A DNA stretch of 64,000 nt from Bradyrhizobium sp. PSBB068 (GCA_016839165.1 CP069300.1:4712001-4776000); one strand, 5' to 3'; shown: positions 17,936-26,798, counted from the stretch's first letter. Made by a program: numbers and translations. The notes: generated from the letters alone by a model not told the origin.

Positions 17936-19104
17936 TGGATGAGTCGCTTCCGCGCCAGCCACATCACCAGCCCACCGGTCGCCGCCATCGCCGCCATCAT
18001 GTCGTAGACGCCGAGCCCGAAGCGCGCATAGACCATGCCGCTGACGATCGCCGTGGTGCTGGCGACGATGCCGCCGCAGGCGGTGAGATAGCCCTGCGCG
18101 CGCGCCATCACATGCACCGGCACGTGATGCACCATCAGCCCCATGATGCCGACCTGGGTCAGCCCGAAGCTTAAGCCGTGTCCGAGCTGGACCACGGCAA
18201 GCACCGCAAGTGGCGGATCCTGCGCAGTGATCGCCCAGCGCGCGACGGCGCTGGCGGCCGCGATCATCACCAGCACCGCCGACGGCAGCGTGAAGCGCGG
18301 TGAGGCCGCGAACAGCACGATCTCGGCGATCACGCCGAGCACCCAGAGCACCGCGATAGTCAGGCCGCTGAAACCGGCCTGCTGCCAGGCAATCGAGGCG
18401 AAGATGTAATAGGCGCCGTGGCTGCCCTGGATCAGCGCCGAGGAGACGATGATGGCGAGGAAGGTCGGGTTGCGCAGCAACCGCGGCGAACCGGCCGCGT
18501 GCGCGACTGCGGCGACCGGACGGCCCAGCGGCCGCAAGGTCAGCCCGACCAGCGCGCCGAGCACGGTCACGGCGGTGATGATCCAGATCAGATCGACCTC
18601 CGCGACATAACGCAGCAGGAACCCGCTGATCAGCGCACAGACCGCGAACGCCGCCGAGCCCCACAGCCGCAGCGGTCCGTAGGTGAGACCGAATTGCCTG
18701 ACGCCGCGCAGCGCATAGGCGTCGGTAAGCGGCACCATCGGCGTCCAGACGCAGCAGGTCAGCGCATAGACCGCGAGCAGCACGAAGGGCTGGTGCTGGG
18801 TGCCGATCACGGCAAAGCCGAACGCCGTGGCTACTCCCGTGGCGATGATCGCGCCGCGCAGCATCTGGCGGCGTTCCGCCACTGCCGTGACCAGCGGCAG
18901 CACGGTGAAGCGCGTCACCGGCGGCACCGCGGTGATGATGCCGATCCAGGTGGCATCGATGCCGATCGCCTTCAGCCACACGGTGAAAAACGGCAGATGC
19001 ACGCCGGTCATGCCGAACAGGGTGGCATAGAATGCCGCGAGCCTTCGCGCGAATCGCCGCGATGCAACTTTTGCTGCAATGGGGATTTGTGATTCGGAAG
19101 ACAT
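17905..19104 (-). CDS. MFS transporter, HcaT-like family
   Basis: A 399-residue permease with about twelve membrane segments. The start RRFARRLAAFYATLFGMTGV followed by LPFFTVWLKAIGI and the later LRLWGSAAFAVCALI are characteristic of the MFS_1-like group that includes E. coli HcaT and the nucleoside permease NupG relatives. ATG 19104 is chosen because further upstream codons lack hydrophobic or conserved content. It converges with the epimerase gene with a 31-base overlap and is divergent from the gene at 19180. Import of an aromatic acid, sugar or peptide-derived acid is possible; the substrate is not predictable. Confidence 0.85.
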   Translation of the reverse strand: MSSESQIPIAAKVASRRFARRLAAFYATLFGMTGVHLPFFTVWLKAIGIDATWIGIITAVPPVTRFTVLPLVTAVAERRQMLRGAIIATGVATAFGFAVIGTQHQPFVLLAVYALTCCVWTPMVPLTDAYALRGVRQFGLTYGPLRLWGSAAFAVCALISGFLLRYVAEVDLIWIITAVTVLGALVGLTLRPLGRPVAAVAHAAGSPRLLRNPTFLAIIVSSALIQGSHGAYYIFASIAWQQAGFSGLTIAVLWVLGVIAEIVLFAASPRFTLPSAVLVMIAAASAVARWAITAQDPPLAVLAVVQLGHGLSFGLTQVGIMGLMVHHVPVHVMARAQGYLTACGGIVASTTAIVSGMVYARFGLGVYDMMAAMAATGGLVMWLARKRLIHHPQSAASGG

Positions 19105-19179
19105 CAATTCAATTGCGATTCGCGCGATATCGTGGTGATCGTTAGCGTAACGCGCAGTGATTTGCGCGAAGAGATTGTG

Positions 19180-20484
19180 ATGGCCGAAGAAGCATTCGCC
19201 CTGTCGCCGATATCCGCCCGCGCGGCGCTGCCGAGCGAGGAGGACTATGCCGCGATCAGCGCGGCCTTCATGGAGACCTCGCGGGGCCGCTGGTTCCTCG
19301 GCGAATACGCCAAGCGCAACCGCAATGCCGATACGCGCATGGTGCTCGATGCCGTGGCGCGGATCGAGGATAGCCTCAGCGCGCAGCGGCAGGCCGCCCA
19401 AGCTGCCATCAGGGACGAGCAGCTGGCGCAGGCGCTGGACGCCTTGCGCGGTGCGATCGAGGCCGCCCGGGCCTCCGCCATCACAGCGCTCGACGGCATC
19501 AGCTTCGAGCCGAATCTGGCGCCGGTGCGCAAGGGCGTGCGGGTGATTCGGGAGATCTCCTGGCGGCTGCGCGAGATCGGCAATGACGGCCGGATCTGCG
19601 ACATCATCGATTCGCAGGCCAGCGCGATCGAGGCCGGTGCTGCGCAGATATCGATGGACGACGCCAAGGCCGTGCTGGATTCCGCCTTCGCGGCGCTGGC
19701 CCGCCGCCTCAGCGAATTCGATCCGGACAAGGCGACGACGCCTGCGGCCGAGCCGGTCACGGCCGAAGCACCGGTTGCGGAACCGGCCGCGGCCGCTCCT
19801 TCACCGCCGCCCGCGGCCGAAAGCACTGCCGCCGAGAGCGCCACCCTCGATGCGACGCTGGCCGCCACGCCGTCAGCGCCGCCTCAGGAGGCCGTTGCGA
19901 CGCCGAACGGCGAAGCCGAGATGCCGGTTGCGCCGTCCTCCGAGGTCGCCGCAGCAACAGTCCCGCAGCCGAGCGAAGCCTGGCTCAAGGCTGAGGCTGC
20001 GCTGGCCGAAGCCGAGGCCGCCGAGCTGGCGCGCGCCACCGACGCGGCCGCCGCCGACGCCCATGACGAAGCAGTGCTCGACCTGATCGCGATGGAGATG
20101 GGCGCGCCCGATCCGGTCGACGAAGAGGCGATCGCCGAGGAAATGCGCGCCGCCGAGGAGCTGCGTGTCGCCGAGGCGATGGCTGCCGAGCCCGAGCACG
20201 AAATGGTTGCACCGGCCATTCAGCCGGAGCCTGCACCGGCGCCCGAGCCGAAGGTCAAGGTCGAGCCGGCACTGGTCGCTGTCGCGTCGATCGCTACCCC
20301 GACGGCGGTGCCGCCGCCTCTCCCGCCCACCGTTGCGGCTGCGCCGGCTCCTGCGGCAGAGGTCTCGCTCGGCTCTACCATCATCGCCAGCGGCCTCCTG
20401 AAAAAGCCGAACGCCGCCGCCAACGATCCGCTCGCGCCGATCCGCCGCATGACCCAGGCCGAGAAGATCGCGTTCTTCTCGTAA
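19180..20484 (+). CDS. Ala/Pro-rich protein with conserved ends, unknown function
   Basis: A 434-residue cytoplasmic protein without signal peptide or membrane segment. Residues 1-185 are helical and look folded (FMETSRGRWFLGEYAKRNRN near residue 31, then VRVIREISWRLREIGNDGR). Residues about 190-400 are low-complexity Ala/Pro/Glu with acidic helices such as AWLKAEAALAEAEAAELARA. The last 35 residues (IIASGLLKKPN, DPLAPIRRMTQAEKIAFFS) are again non-repetitive. This folded-linker-motif layout suggests an adaptor that binds a partner with each end. I do not recognise a family with known function. ATG 19180 is preferred to 19132. Confidence 0.75.
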   Translation: MAEEAFALSPISARAALPSEEDYAAISAAFMETSRGRWFLGEYAKRNRNADTRMVLDAVARIEDSLSAQRQAAQAAIRDEQLAQALDALRGAIEAARASAITALDGISFEPNLAPVRKGVRVIREISWRLREIGNDGRICDIIDSQASAIEAGAAQISMDDAKAVLDSAFAALARRLSEFDPDKATTPAAEPVTAEAPVAEPAAAAPSPPPAAESTAAESATLDATLAATPSAPPQEAVATPNGEAEMPVAPSSEVAAATVPQPSEAWLKAEAALAEAEAAELARATDAAAADAHDEAVLDLIAMEMGAPDPVDEEAIAEEMRAAEELRVAEAMAAEPEHEMVAPAIQPEPAPAPEPKVKVEPALVAVASIATPTAVPPPLPPTVAAAPAPAAEVSLGSTIIASGLLKKPNAAANDPLAPIRRMTQAEKIAFFS

Positions 20485-20534
20485 GGCGGACGCGTTCGCG
20501 CTACGCATCCATCTGCTATCGAGCACCCACGCAG

Positions 20535-20550
20535 CGTGACCCAGCTCACG
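20535..20550 (+). promoter_or_regulatory. Candidate CRP-family binding site
   Basis: CGTGA at 20535-20539 and TCACG at 20546-20550 are a perfect inverted repeat with a six-base spacer. The core GTGA-N6-TCAC is the recognition core of CRP-type regulators. It lies 72 bases before the start of the caspase-family gene at 20622, in a 137-base intergenic region with no other evident signals. Regulation is inferred. Confidence 0.35.
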
Positions 20551-20621
20551 TACCGCGGGCGCATGCGCGTCTAGCCTCCCTGCGACCGGTCCCGCACCGG
20601 GATCAGCATTGGGAGCGCGCG

Positions 20622-22205
20622 ATGGTCCGCCTGACATCCATCATGATATCGGCCGCATTACTCGGCCTGGTGAGCCTCGGTGGATCAAGCACGGCGTTTG
20701 CCGAGGCCGGCGGCGTCACCGTCGGCAATGCAACCCATGCGGCGGCGCCGTCCATCGATCAAACGGTCCCGCCGGCAACATCGGCCGCAACGACGCCGGC
20801 TGCGCTCCGCGGCCCCGAGCAGCGCGTTGCGCTCGTGATCGGCAATGCGAATTACGAGAACGCACCGAAACTCGCCAATCCCGGCAACGACGCGCAGTCG
20901 ATGGCCGAGCTGTTGAACTCTGCCGGCTTCGAGGTGATCTCCGCGACCGACCTCAGGCGGGGCGACATGGTGAAGGTGTTGCGGGATTTCTCCGACAAGG
21001 TCGCGGCGCGCGGCACGGGCACGGTCGCGATGATCTATTACGCCGGGCACGGCGTGCAGCTCGCCGGGGAGAACTACCTGATCCCGGTCGACGCGAAGAT
21101 CGCGGCGCCGTCCGACCTCGACGGCAATTCGGTGCGCCTCGTCGACGTGATGGGCACGCTCGAGAATATCCCGAGCCGGATGCGCATCGTGGTGCTCGAT
21201 GCCTGCCGCAACAACCCGTTCCCCAACGTCAACGATGCCGGCCGCGGCCTTGCCGTCGTCGATGCGCCGAGCGGCTCGATCGTCGGCTACTCCACCGCGC
21301 CGGGCATGGAGGCACAGGACGGCAACAACGGCCACAGCCCCTACACCAACGCCTTCCTGCGGCTGGCGCGCGAGCCCAACCTGCCGATCGAGCAGCTGTT
21401 CAAGCGCGTTCGCCTCGAGGTCAACGCGACGACCGACGGCCGGCAGACGCCATGGGAGAGCTCGTCGCTGACCTCGGATTTCTATTTCTTCGGCGACACC
21501 ACCGTCGCGGCATCGCGTGCGCCCGCGAACGAGCCTGTCGTGCAGATGGCATCGAACCTGCCGAACCGCTCGGTGCGCCAAGCCTATGATTTCGTGCTGT
21601 CGGAGGGGCGACCGGACTACTATGAGGAATTCATCCGGCTCTATCCGCGCGATCCGCTGTGCGATCGCATTCGCTTCCTGCTCACGAACTGGCTGCAGGT
21701 CGCGGCCTGGCACAAGGCGGTGCTTGCCAACACGCCGTTCGCCTACAAGACCTTCCACGACAATTTCGCCGGCAGCCCCTATGCGCAGCAGGCGCTGAAG
21801 CTGCAGGCGCAGCCGAAGGCCGTGCCGCCGATGCAATTCACGCGGCTTTCAAATCGTCAGACCTTGCAGCCGATCAATGCGGGCCTGCAGGGCGCCGGCG
21901 GCAATGGCCAGATCGGCGGCGGCAAGATCGTCAACATGCCCGCGCCCGGGGCGAAGCCGGTCGGGATGCCGACCTCGATCGGCAAGGGCAAGGTCGCGAG
22001 CCTTCCTGTTGCAAATGCCGGCAAGAACGCATCGAGCCCGGTCATGAAAGACAGCGACCAGCACCGCTTCCACGCGGTGCGGCAGAGCATGCAAGTCGAC
22101 CGGATGCGATCAGGCGGTGGTGGCCGCGCCGTGTTCCACCCAACTCCGTCCGGCTCGTATCCCGGCGGAATGAGCGGCAGCCATCATGGCGGCTTCAGGC
22201 GCTGA
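20622..22205 (+). CDS. Exported caspase-family (C14) protein, copy 1
   Basis: A 527-residue protein with a signal peptide (residues about 1-27, ending AFAEA). The caspase-like domain spans about 66-300: EQRVALVIGNANYENAPKL opens it, the catalytic histidine is His143 in YYAGHGVQLAGENYLIP and the catalytic cysteine is Cys195 in VVLDACRNNPF. Both dyad residues are intact, so it may be an active arginine/lysine-type orthocaspase in the periplasm. Residues about 320-390 have a short helical part (YEEFIRLYPRDPLCDRIRFL), and the final 130 residues are Gly/Pro/His-rich and probably disordered. A second caspase-family gene lies at 26810. Confidence 0.88.
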   Translation: MVRLTSIMISAALLGLVSLGGSSTAFAEAGGVTVGNATHAAAPSIDQTVPPATSAATTPAALRGPEQRVALVIGNANYENAPKLANPGNDAQSMAELLNSAGFEVISATDLRRGDMVKVLRDFSDKVAARGTGTVAMIYYAGHGVQLAGENYLIPVDAKIAAPSDLDGNSVRLVDVMGTLENIPSRMRIVVLDACRNNPFPNVNDAGRGLAVVDAPSGSIVGYSTAPGMEAQDGNNGHSPYTNAFLRLAREPNLPIEQLFKRVRLEVNATTDGRQTPWESSSLTSDFYFFGDTTVAASRAPANEPVVQMASNLPNRSVRQAYDFVLSEGRPDYYEEFIRLYPRDPLCDRIRFLLTNWLQVAAWHKAVLANTPFAYKTFHDNFAGSPYAQQALKLQAQPKAVPPMQFTRLSNRQTLQPINAGLQGAGGNGQIGGGKIVNMPAPGAKPVGMPTSIGKGKVASLPVANAGKNASSPVMKDSDQHRFHAVRQSMQVDRMRSGGGGRAVFHPTPSGSYPGGMSGSHHGGFRR

Positions 22206-22227
22206 TCGGCCACACCGCACAACGAAA

Positions 22228-22264
22228 CGGGGGCAGAGCGACCATCGCCCTGCCCCCGCTGTTT
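22228..22264. terminator. Hairpin terminator between convergent genes
   Basis: A 9-bp perfect stem (22228-22236 with 22250-22258), extended by three more pairs inside, is followed by a TTTT run on the plus strand. It ends against the stop codon of the minus-strand dehydratase gene and terminates the caspase gene; it may slow transcription from the other side as well. Confidence 0.75.
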
Positions 22265-23254
22265 TCAGGCGACGAGCTTCGCGAACAGGTCGGCGTCGAC
22301 GTTGCCGCCCGAGAGCACGATGACGACGTTCTTGCCCCTGGCGTCGATCCGCCCCGCCAGCAGCGCGGCGAGCCCGATGGCGCCACCGGGTTCGACCACG
22401 AGCTTCAGCTCGCGATAGGCAAAAGCGACAGCCGCACCAACCTCTTCGTCGGAAGCGTTGACACCGTTTGCGAGCAGCTTGCTGTTGATCGCAAAGGTGA
22501 GCTCGCCCGGCATCATCGCCATCAGCGCGTCGCAGATGGTGCGCGGCGCAACCGCATGGGCCTCGCGATGTCCGACCTTGAGCGACAGCGCGTGATCGTC
22601 ATAGCCCGCGGGCTCGGCGACGATCACCTGGGCCTGCGGATATTTCGCCTTCACGGCGGTCGCAACACCGGCGATCAATCCGCCGCCCGACGCCGGCGCC
22701 ACGACGATATCAGGTGTGAGCCCGAGCGCGGCCATGTCCTCGGCAATCTCGCGGCCGGCGGTGCCCTGGCCCGCGATCACCAGGGGATCGTCATAGGGAG
22801 GCACCAAGGTCGCGCCGCGCTTGCTGGCGATGCCGCTGGCGATTGCCGCGCGGTCGTCGCGATCGCGATCGTACAGCACGACCTCGGCGCCATAGGACTT
22901 GGTCCGCTCGCGCTTGGTGAGCGGCGAGTCCGCAGGCATCACGATGGTCGCCTGCATGTTGAGAATCTTGGCCGCCGCGGCCACGCCCTGGGCATGGTTG
23001 CCCGAGGAGAACGCCACGACGCCCCCGCTCCGCTTGTCCTGCGGGATCGAGGCGAGCTTGTTGAAGGCGCCGCGGAACTTGAATGACCCGGTCCGTTGCA
23101 ACATCTCGGGCTTGAGGAAGACCCGGCTGCCGACCCGTTCGTTGAGAACGGGGAAGGTCAGGAGCGGCGTGCGCACCGCGAACGGCGCGACCACCCTTGC
23201 GGCGGCATCGATGTCCGCGGCAGCGACGGGTGGATTTAAAACGGTGTCCGTCAT
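22265..23254 (-). CDS. Threonine/serine dehydratase (PLP fold type II)
   Basis: A 329-residue PLP enzyme. The cofactor lysine lies in RTGSFKFRGAFNKL, substrate binding is in FSSGNHAQGVA, and the phosphate-binding glycine loop is ASGGGLIAGVA. The enzyme deaminates threonine and/or serine to a 2-oxo acid and ammonia in the cytoplasm. It has no C-terminal ACT-like regulatory domain, so it is the short catabolic form (TdcB/serine racemase-like) and not the feedback-controlled biosynthetic IlvA. The start at ATG 23254 gives the usual family length; an upstream extension to 23290 is unlikely. It is on the same strand as, and 57 bases after, the glycosyltransferase gene. Confidence 0.9.
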   Translation of the reverse strand: MTDTVLNPPVAAADIDAAARVVAPFAVRTPLLTFPVLNERVGSRVFLKPEMLQRTGSFKFRGAFNKLASIPQDKRSGGVVAFSSGNHAQGVAAAAKILNMQATIVMPADSPLTKRERTKSYGAEVVLYDRDRDDRAAIASGIASKRGATLVPPYDDPLVIAGQGTAGREIAEDMAALGLTPDIVVAPASGGGLIAGVATAVKAKYPQAQVIVAEPAGYDDHALSLKVGHREAHAVAPRTICDALMAMMPGELTFAINSKLLANGVNASDEEVGAAVAFAYRELKLVVEPGGAIGLAALLAGRIDARGKNVVIVLSGGNVDADLFAKLVA

Positions 23255-23311
23255 CCACGATTTGTATCGCGGCGGGATGCAGCCCTGCAAGACGCTTTGG
23301 CGTGAGTTTGT

Positions 23312-24403
23312 TTAGCGCGAGGTTGGGTGACTGGCCGGCAAGGCCGCGAAATGGTGCTCTTCGGCACCGAATTCGAATACTTCCCCCTCGCCGTCGGGCG
23401 CGGCAGGGCGGATGTTCATGCAGCGCTCGATGAACACCCGAGCGGACGCCTGCCAGGTGTGGAGCGCGGCGAAATCGACGCAGGCCTGCCGCGGGATGCT
23501 GAGCGCTTCCAGGCAGGCATGGTGCAGGTCCTCGTCGAGCACGCCGACCGGCGCCGCGCCGATCACGTCGCGGGGGCCGGTGACCGGAAAAGCGGCAACC
23601 GGCAGGCCGCTCGCCAAGGCCTCGAGCAGCACGAGACCGAACGTATCGGTGCGGCTGGGGAAAACGAACACATCGGCCGCGGCATAGATCTCAGCCAATT
23701 CTTCCCCGTGGCGGGCGCCGAGGAAGACGGCTTCGGGATATTTCCGCTCCAGCGCCGCTCGCGCCGGGCCGTCGCCAACCACCACCTTGGTGCCGGGCAA
23801 ATCGAGATCGAGGAATGCTTCGAGGTTCTTTTCCACCGCGACCCGGCCGACGCTGAGATATACCGGCTGCGGCAGGCAGAGATCGACATCGCGTGGATGG
23901 AACAGGGCGGTATCGACGCCGCGCGACCACAGCACGACGTTGCGGAAGCCGCGCTGGCGCAACTCGGCGGCCAGCGCCGGGGTTGCCGCCATCACCGCCC
24001 GGCTCGGCTTGTGGAACCAGCGCAGCGCGCGCCACACCCAGGCTTCGGGAACCGGCGTGCGCGCCGAGACATATTCGGGGAAACGGGTGTGGAAGCTCGT
24101 CGTGAACGGCAGGCCGCGCTTGCGGCAATAGCGGCGGACCGAAAGCCCGATCGGGCCTTCGGTCGCGATATGGATGCTGTCGGGCTTGGCCGCATCGATC
24201 AGGCTGGCGACCTTGGCCTGGTACGGCAGTGCCAGCCGCAAATCGCGATAGCTCGGCATCGCGAAGGTGCGGAACTCGTCCGGCGTCAGGAAGCTCACCT
24301 CGACCCCGAGCGACTTCGCCGCCTGTGCCATCATGGTCAGCGTGCGGACAACCCCGTTGACCTGGGGATGCCACGCATCGGTCGCGACCAGGATATGCGT
24401 CAT
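23312..24403 (-). CDS. GT4-family glycosyltransferase (MgtA-like)
   Basis: A 363-residue GT-B enzyme. The N-terminus MTHILVATDAWHPQVNGVVR with the NGV loop and the C-terminal nucleotide-sugar motif SRTDTFGLVLLEALASGLP place it with GT4 mannosyl/glucosyltransferases of the MgtA type acting on lipid acceptors. Its start overlaps the end of the upstream metallophosphoesterase gene by four bases (ATGA), so the two are translationally coupled and likely serve one lipid-sugar pathway. The C-terminal 30 residues (EGEVFEFGAEEHHFAAL) are acidic and unusual. Acceptor and donor are not known. Confidence 0.87.
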   Translation of the reverse strand: MTHILVATDAWHPQVNGVVRTLTMMAQAAKSLGVEVSFLTPDEFRTFAMPSYRDLRLALPYQAKVASLIDAAKPDSIHIATEGPIGLSVRRYCRKRGLPFTTSFHTRFPEYVSARTPVPEAWVWRALRWFHKPSRAVMAATPALAAELRQRGFRNVVLWSRGVDTALFHPRDVDLCLPQPVYLSVGRVAVEKNLEAFLDLDLPGTKVVVGDGPARAALERKYPEAVFLGARHGEELAEIYAAADVFVFPSRTDTFGLVLLEALASGLPVAAFPVTGPRDVIGAAPVGVLDEDLHHACLEALSIPRQACVDFAALHTWQASARVFIERCMNIRPAAPDGEGEVFEFGAEEHHFAALPASHPTSR

Positions 24404-25212
24404 GCAGCGCGTGCCGTTACCCGCGGAACTGGCGCGATCCGGCGCACCGGGTCGGTCCAGGTGATGATTTCGAAGCTGCCGTCCTCGTGCTCGGCGAGCG
24501 CGGTGCAGCTCTCCACCCAGTCGCCGCAATTCATGTAGCGGATGCCGTGCTCGTCATGAATCGTCGCGTAGTGGATGTGGCCGCAGATCACGCCGTCGCA
24601 GCCGTGACGACGCGCCTCGCCGGCAAGCGTGGCCTCGAAGGCGCCGATATAATTCACCGCCTTCTTGACCTTCAGCTTGGCCCATTGCGACAGCGACCAG
24701 TAGGGCACGCCAAACATCTTGCGGAAGAAGTTGACGAAGCGATTCATCTGGATCGCGAAGTCGTAGGCCTTGTCGCCGAGATGGGCGAGCCAGCGCGCAT
24801 TCTGCACCACGAGGTCGAAGATGTCGCCGTGGATCACGAGGTAGCGCTTGCCGTCGGCGCCGGTGTGGACGGTGTTCTCCACCACGTCGATGCCGCCGAA
24901 ATGCGTGCCGTAATATTTGCGCAAGAACTCGTCGTGGTTGCCCGGGACGTAGATCACCTTGGCGCCCTTACGCGCCTTGCGCAGCATCTTCTGCACGAAA
25001 TCATTGTGGGTCTGCGGCCAGTACCAGTTCGACTTCAGCGCCCAGCCGTCGACGATATCACCAACGAGGTAGATCGTGTCGGCATCGTGAGAGCGAAGGA
25101 AGTCCAACAGGCGGTCGGCTTGCGAACCGCGGGCTCCGAGATGGACATCGGAGATAAACAAAGTGCGAAAGCGCCGCTCGGGGCTCTCTTCACTCAAGGA
25201 GTCACTTCCCAT
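24400..25212 (-). CDS. LpxH-like metallophosphoesterase
   Basis: A 270-residue calcineurin-fold phosphoesterase. The metal-binding motifs appear in order: FISDVHLG, LVGDIVDGW, VPGNHDEFLR, VIHGDIFD and GHIHYATI. These match UDP-2,3-diacylglucosamine diphosphatase-like proteins, but the sequence is longer than E. coli LpxH, and many alphaproteobacteria use LpxI for the lipid A step. It may therefore act on another lipid-linked diphosphate or a glycolipid precursor. The four-base overlap with the glycosyltransferase gene supports a joint role. ATG 25212 is preferred to an upstream in-frame start at 25275. Confidence 0.85.
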   Translation of the reverse strand: MGSDSLSEESPERRFRTLFISDVHLGARGSQADRLLDFLRSHDADTIYLVGDIVDGWALKSNWYWPQTHNDFVQKMLRKARKGAKVIYVPGNHDEFLRKYYGTHFGGIDVVENTVHTGADGKRYLVIHGDIFDLVVQNARWLAHLGDKAYDFAIQMNRFVNFFRKMFGVPYWSLSQWAKLKVKKAVNYIGAFEATLAGEARRHGCDGVICGHIHYATIHDEHGIRYMNCGDWVESCTALAEHEDGSFEIITWTDPVRRIAPVPRVTARAA

Positions 25213-25443
25213 GCCTGTGCACCTAACAGATTCCTGTGACAAGGCGATGACGATCCCCGCGACCTGAGGCTCCACAAAGAGTTAACGAGAATCAGCAGCG
25301 CGCCCCTGCCCTGCGGATAACAGCCGCATGCGACAATCTGGCGACATCGGCGGTCGCGGCTGTGTGCAGCGGGCGTTGTGTTGCGCGCATATCGCGGCGG
25401 GACAACGCGACGATTACGTAGATGGGTAACGGGCTACACGGCT

Positions 25444-26241
25444 TCAATAGTACTTGTGGAAGTGATGCACCGGCCCGTGACCGCGGCCGACGGCGAAGCG
25501 ATCGGCGGCGGCGATCGCGTCTGATATCCAGGCCTTGGCGTTGCGCACGGCGGTCTCCATGTCGTCGCCCTTCGCGAGCCCGGCCGCGATCGCCGACGAC
25601 AGCGAGCAGCCGGTGCCGTGCGTGTTTGATGTCGCGATACGCGGCGCCGCGAGCGCGATGCTGCGCGCGCCTTCGATCAGGTAGTCGATGCTCTCGGCGC
25701 CGTGCCCATGACCGCCCTTCACCAGCACCGCGCGACAGCCCATCGCCAGCAATCGTTTGCCCTGCTGCTCGACGTCGGCCTCACTTGCAGCGACCGGTTC
25801 GTTCAGCAGCGCCGCCGCTTCGGGCAGGTTCGGCGTGATCAGCGAGGCCAGCGGAAACAGCATGGTCTTCAGCGCATCGACCGCCTCGGCGGCCAGCAGC
25901 CGATCGCCTGATGTTGCGACCATCACCGGGTCGAGCACGATGTGACACGGCGCCCAGCGCCGCAGGCCGTCGGCGATCGCGGCGATGGTTTCGGCCTGCG
26001 CGACCATGCCGATCTTGACCGCACCGACGTCGAGATCGGAGAACACGGCATCGATCTGTGCCGTGACGAATGCAGCGGGCACCGGATGGATGCCGCTGAC
26101 CCCCGTGGTGTTCTGCGCGGTCAGCGCCGTGATCGCCGAGGCGCCATAGACCCCGAGCGCGGCAAAGCTCTTGAGGTCGGCCTGGATGCCCGCACCACCC
26201 GAGGAATCCGAGCCGGCAATGGTGAGCGCGACCGGCGTCAT
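25444..26241 (-). CDS. thiD: Hydroxymethylpyrimidine / phosphomethylpyrimidine kinase
   Basis: A 265-residue ribokinase-fold enzyme. The N-terminal [19 protein letters not shown] motif, [18 protein letters not shown] and the anion-hole region [20 protein letters not shown] are those of ThiD, which phosphorylates 4-amino-5-hydroxymethyl-2-methylpyrimidine twice in thiamine synthesis. ATG 26241 is the natural start, since [12 protein letters not shown] is the family N-terminus. No other thiamine gene and no TPP riboswitch (thi box) that I can recognise is adjacent, so this thiD appears to be a single-gene unit. Confidence 0.95.
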   Translation of the reverse strand: MTPVALTIAGSDSSGGAGIQADLKSFAALGVYGASAITALTAQNTTGVSGIHPVPAAFVTAQIDAVFSDLDVGAVKIGMVAQAETIAAIADGLRRWAPCHIVLDPVMVATSGDRLLAAEAVDALKTMLFPLASLITPNLPEAAALLNEPVAASEADVEQQGKRLLAMGCRAVLVKGGHGHGAESIDYLIEGARSIALAAPRIATSNTHGTGCSLSSAIAAGLAKGDDMETAVRNAKAWISDAIAAADRFAVGRGHGPVHHFHKYY

Positions 26242-26448
26242 CTGGCGGCACCGGCGGCTGATACGAATGAGACCGTCACGAAGGAGACCATCATGAATGG
26301 GACTGTAGCGTGTCCTAGCCCGGACGCCCCCTGGCAGCAAGTTCGCCTGACTTTACCGCGAGTTGGCCTTGCCTTGCGCCTGCTTGCCCCCTTGCCTTGG
26401 CCGCCCGTTTTTGGCCTATAGTCGCGGAAATCCCCGGAGACGACTTTG

Positions 26449-26697
26449 ATGGTTCCTTTCTTCGTCCAGATCAAATGCAAGCTCGGCCAGTCCTACACCG
26501 TCGCCAACGCACTGGCGGAAGCCGAGATTGCGTCGGAGATCTATTCCACGGCGGGCAATTACGATCTCCTGGTCAAATTCTACGTCGACCACGACACCGA
26601 CATCGGCCATTTCATCAACGAGAAGGTTCAGGTGATCCCGGGCATCCAGGACACCCTCACCATCATCACCTTCAAGGCGTTCGGCGGCGCTCGCTAA
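26449..26697 (+). CDS. Stand-alone Lrp/AsnC ligand-binding (RAM) domain protein
   Basis: An 82-residue protein consisting only of the alpha-beta sandwich RAM domain of Lrp/AsnC regulators: FFVQIKCKLGQSYTVANALA, then SEIYSTAGNYDLLVKFYVD and QVIPGIQDTLTIITFKAF. The DNA-binding helix-turn-helix half is absent and nothing resembling it is encoded upstream, so this is a genuine free-standing form and not a broken gene. Such proteins oligomerise, bind amino acids and may modulate full Lrp proteins or enzymes. A TTG directly before the ATG is an alternative start. It follows thiD divergently and converges with the caspase gene at 26810. Confidence 0.85.
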   Translation: MVPFFVQIKCKLGQSYTVANALAEAEIASEIYSTAGNYDLLVKFYVDHDTDIGHFINEKVQVIPGIQDTLTIITFKAFGGAR

Positions 26698-26751
26698 AGC
26701 ATGATCCGGAAAAGTGCGAAGCGGTTTTCCGAAAAGATCACGCTCAAACAA
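26698..26751 (+). repeat. Interspersed palindromic element, copy 2
   Basis: Begins right after the stop of the Lrp-type gene and reads GCATGATCCGGAAAAGTGCG ... GGTTTTCCG ... AAAAGATCACGCTC, an imperfect palindrome. It is closely similar to 30657-30708 and related to 14835-14881, so it is a small intergenic repeat family with ATGATCCGGAAA at one end and GATC(A/G)(C/T)GC at the other. Confidence 0.7.
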
Positions 26752-26755
26752 AGGT

Positions 26756-26798
26756 CTAAAGCGCGATGATGATTCAACCAAATCTCATCGCGCTTTAG
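26756..26798. terminator. 14-bp perfect inverted repeat between convergent genes
   Basis: CTAAAGCGCGATGA at 26756-26769 pairs exactly with 26785-26798, leaving a 15-base loop. Its location between the Lrp-type gene and the convergent caspase gene suggests a bidirectional terminator. There is no long T-run, only the CTTTAG of the stem itself, so it might instead be another mobile palindrome. Confidence 0.6.

Noticed and set aside
16805-18979. A 724-codon minus-strand open frame spanning the epimerase and the MFS transporter
   Set aside because: Both overlapped genes show clear family motifs in other frames. The long frame has none and results from GC-rich third positions.
25213-26448. A TPP riboswitch near thiD
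   Set aside because: thiD genes are often controlled by one, so I looked upstream of 26241, but I could not find the conserved thi-box segments in the 200 bases available.
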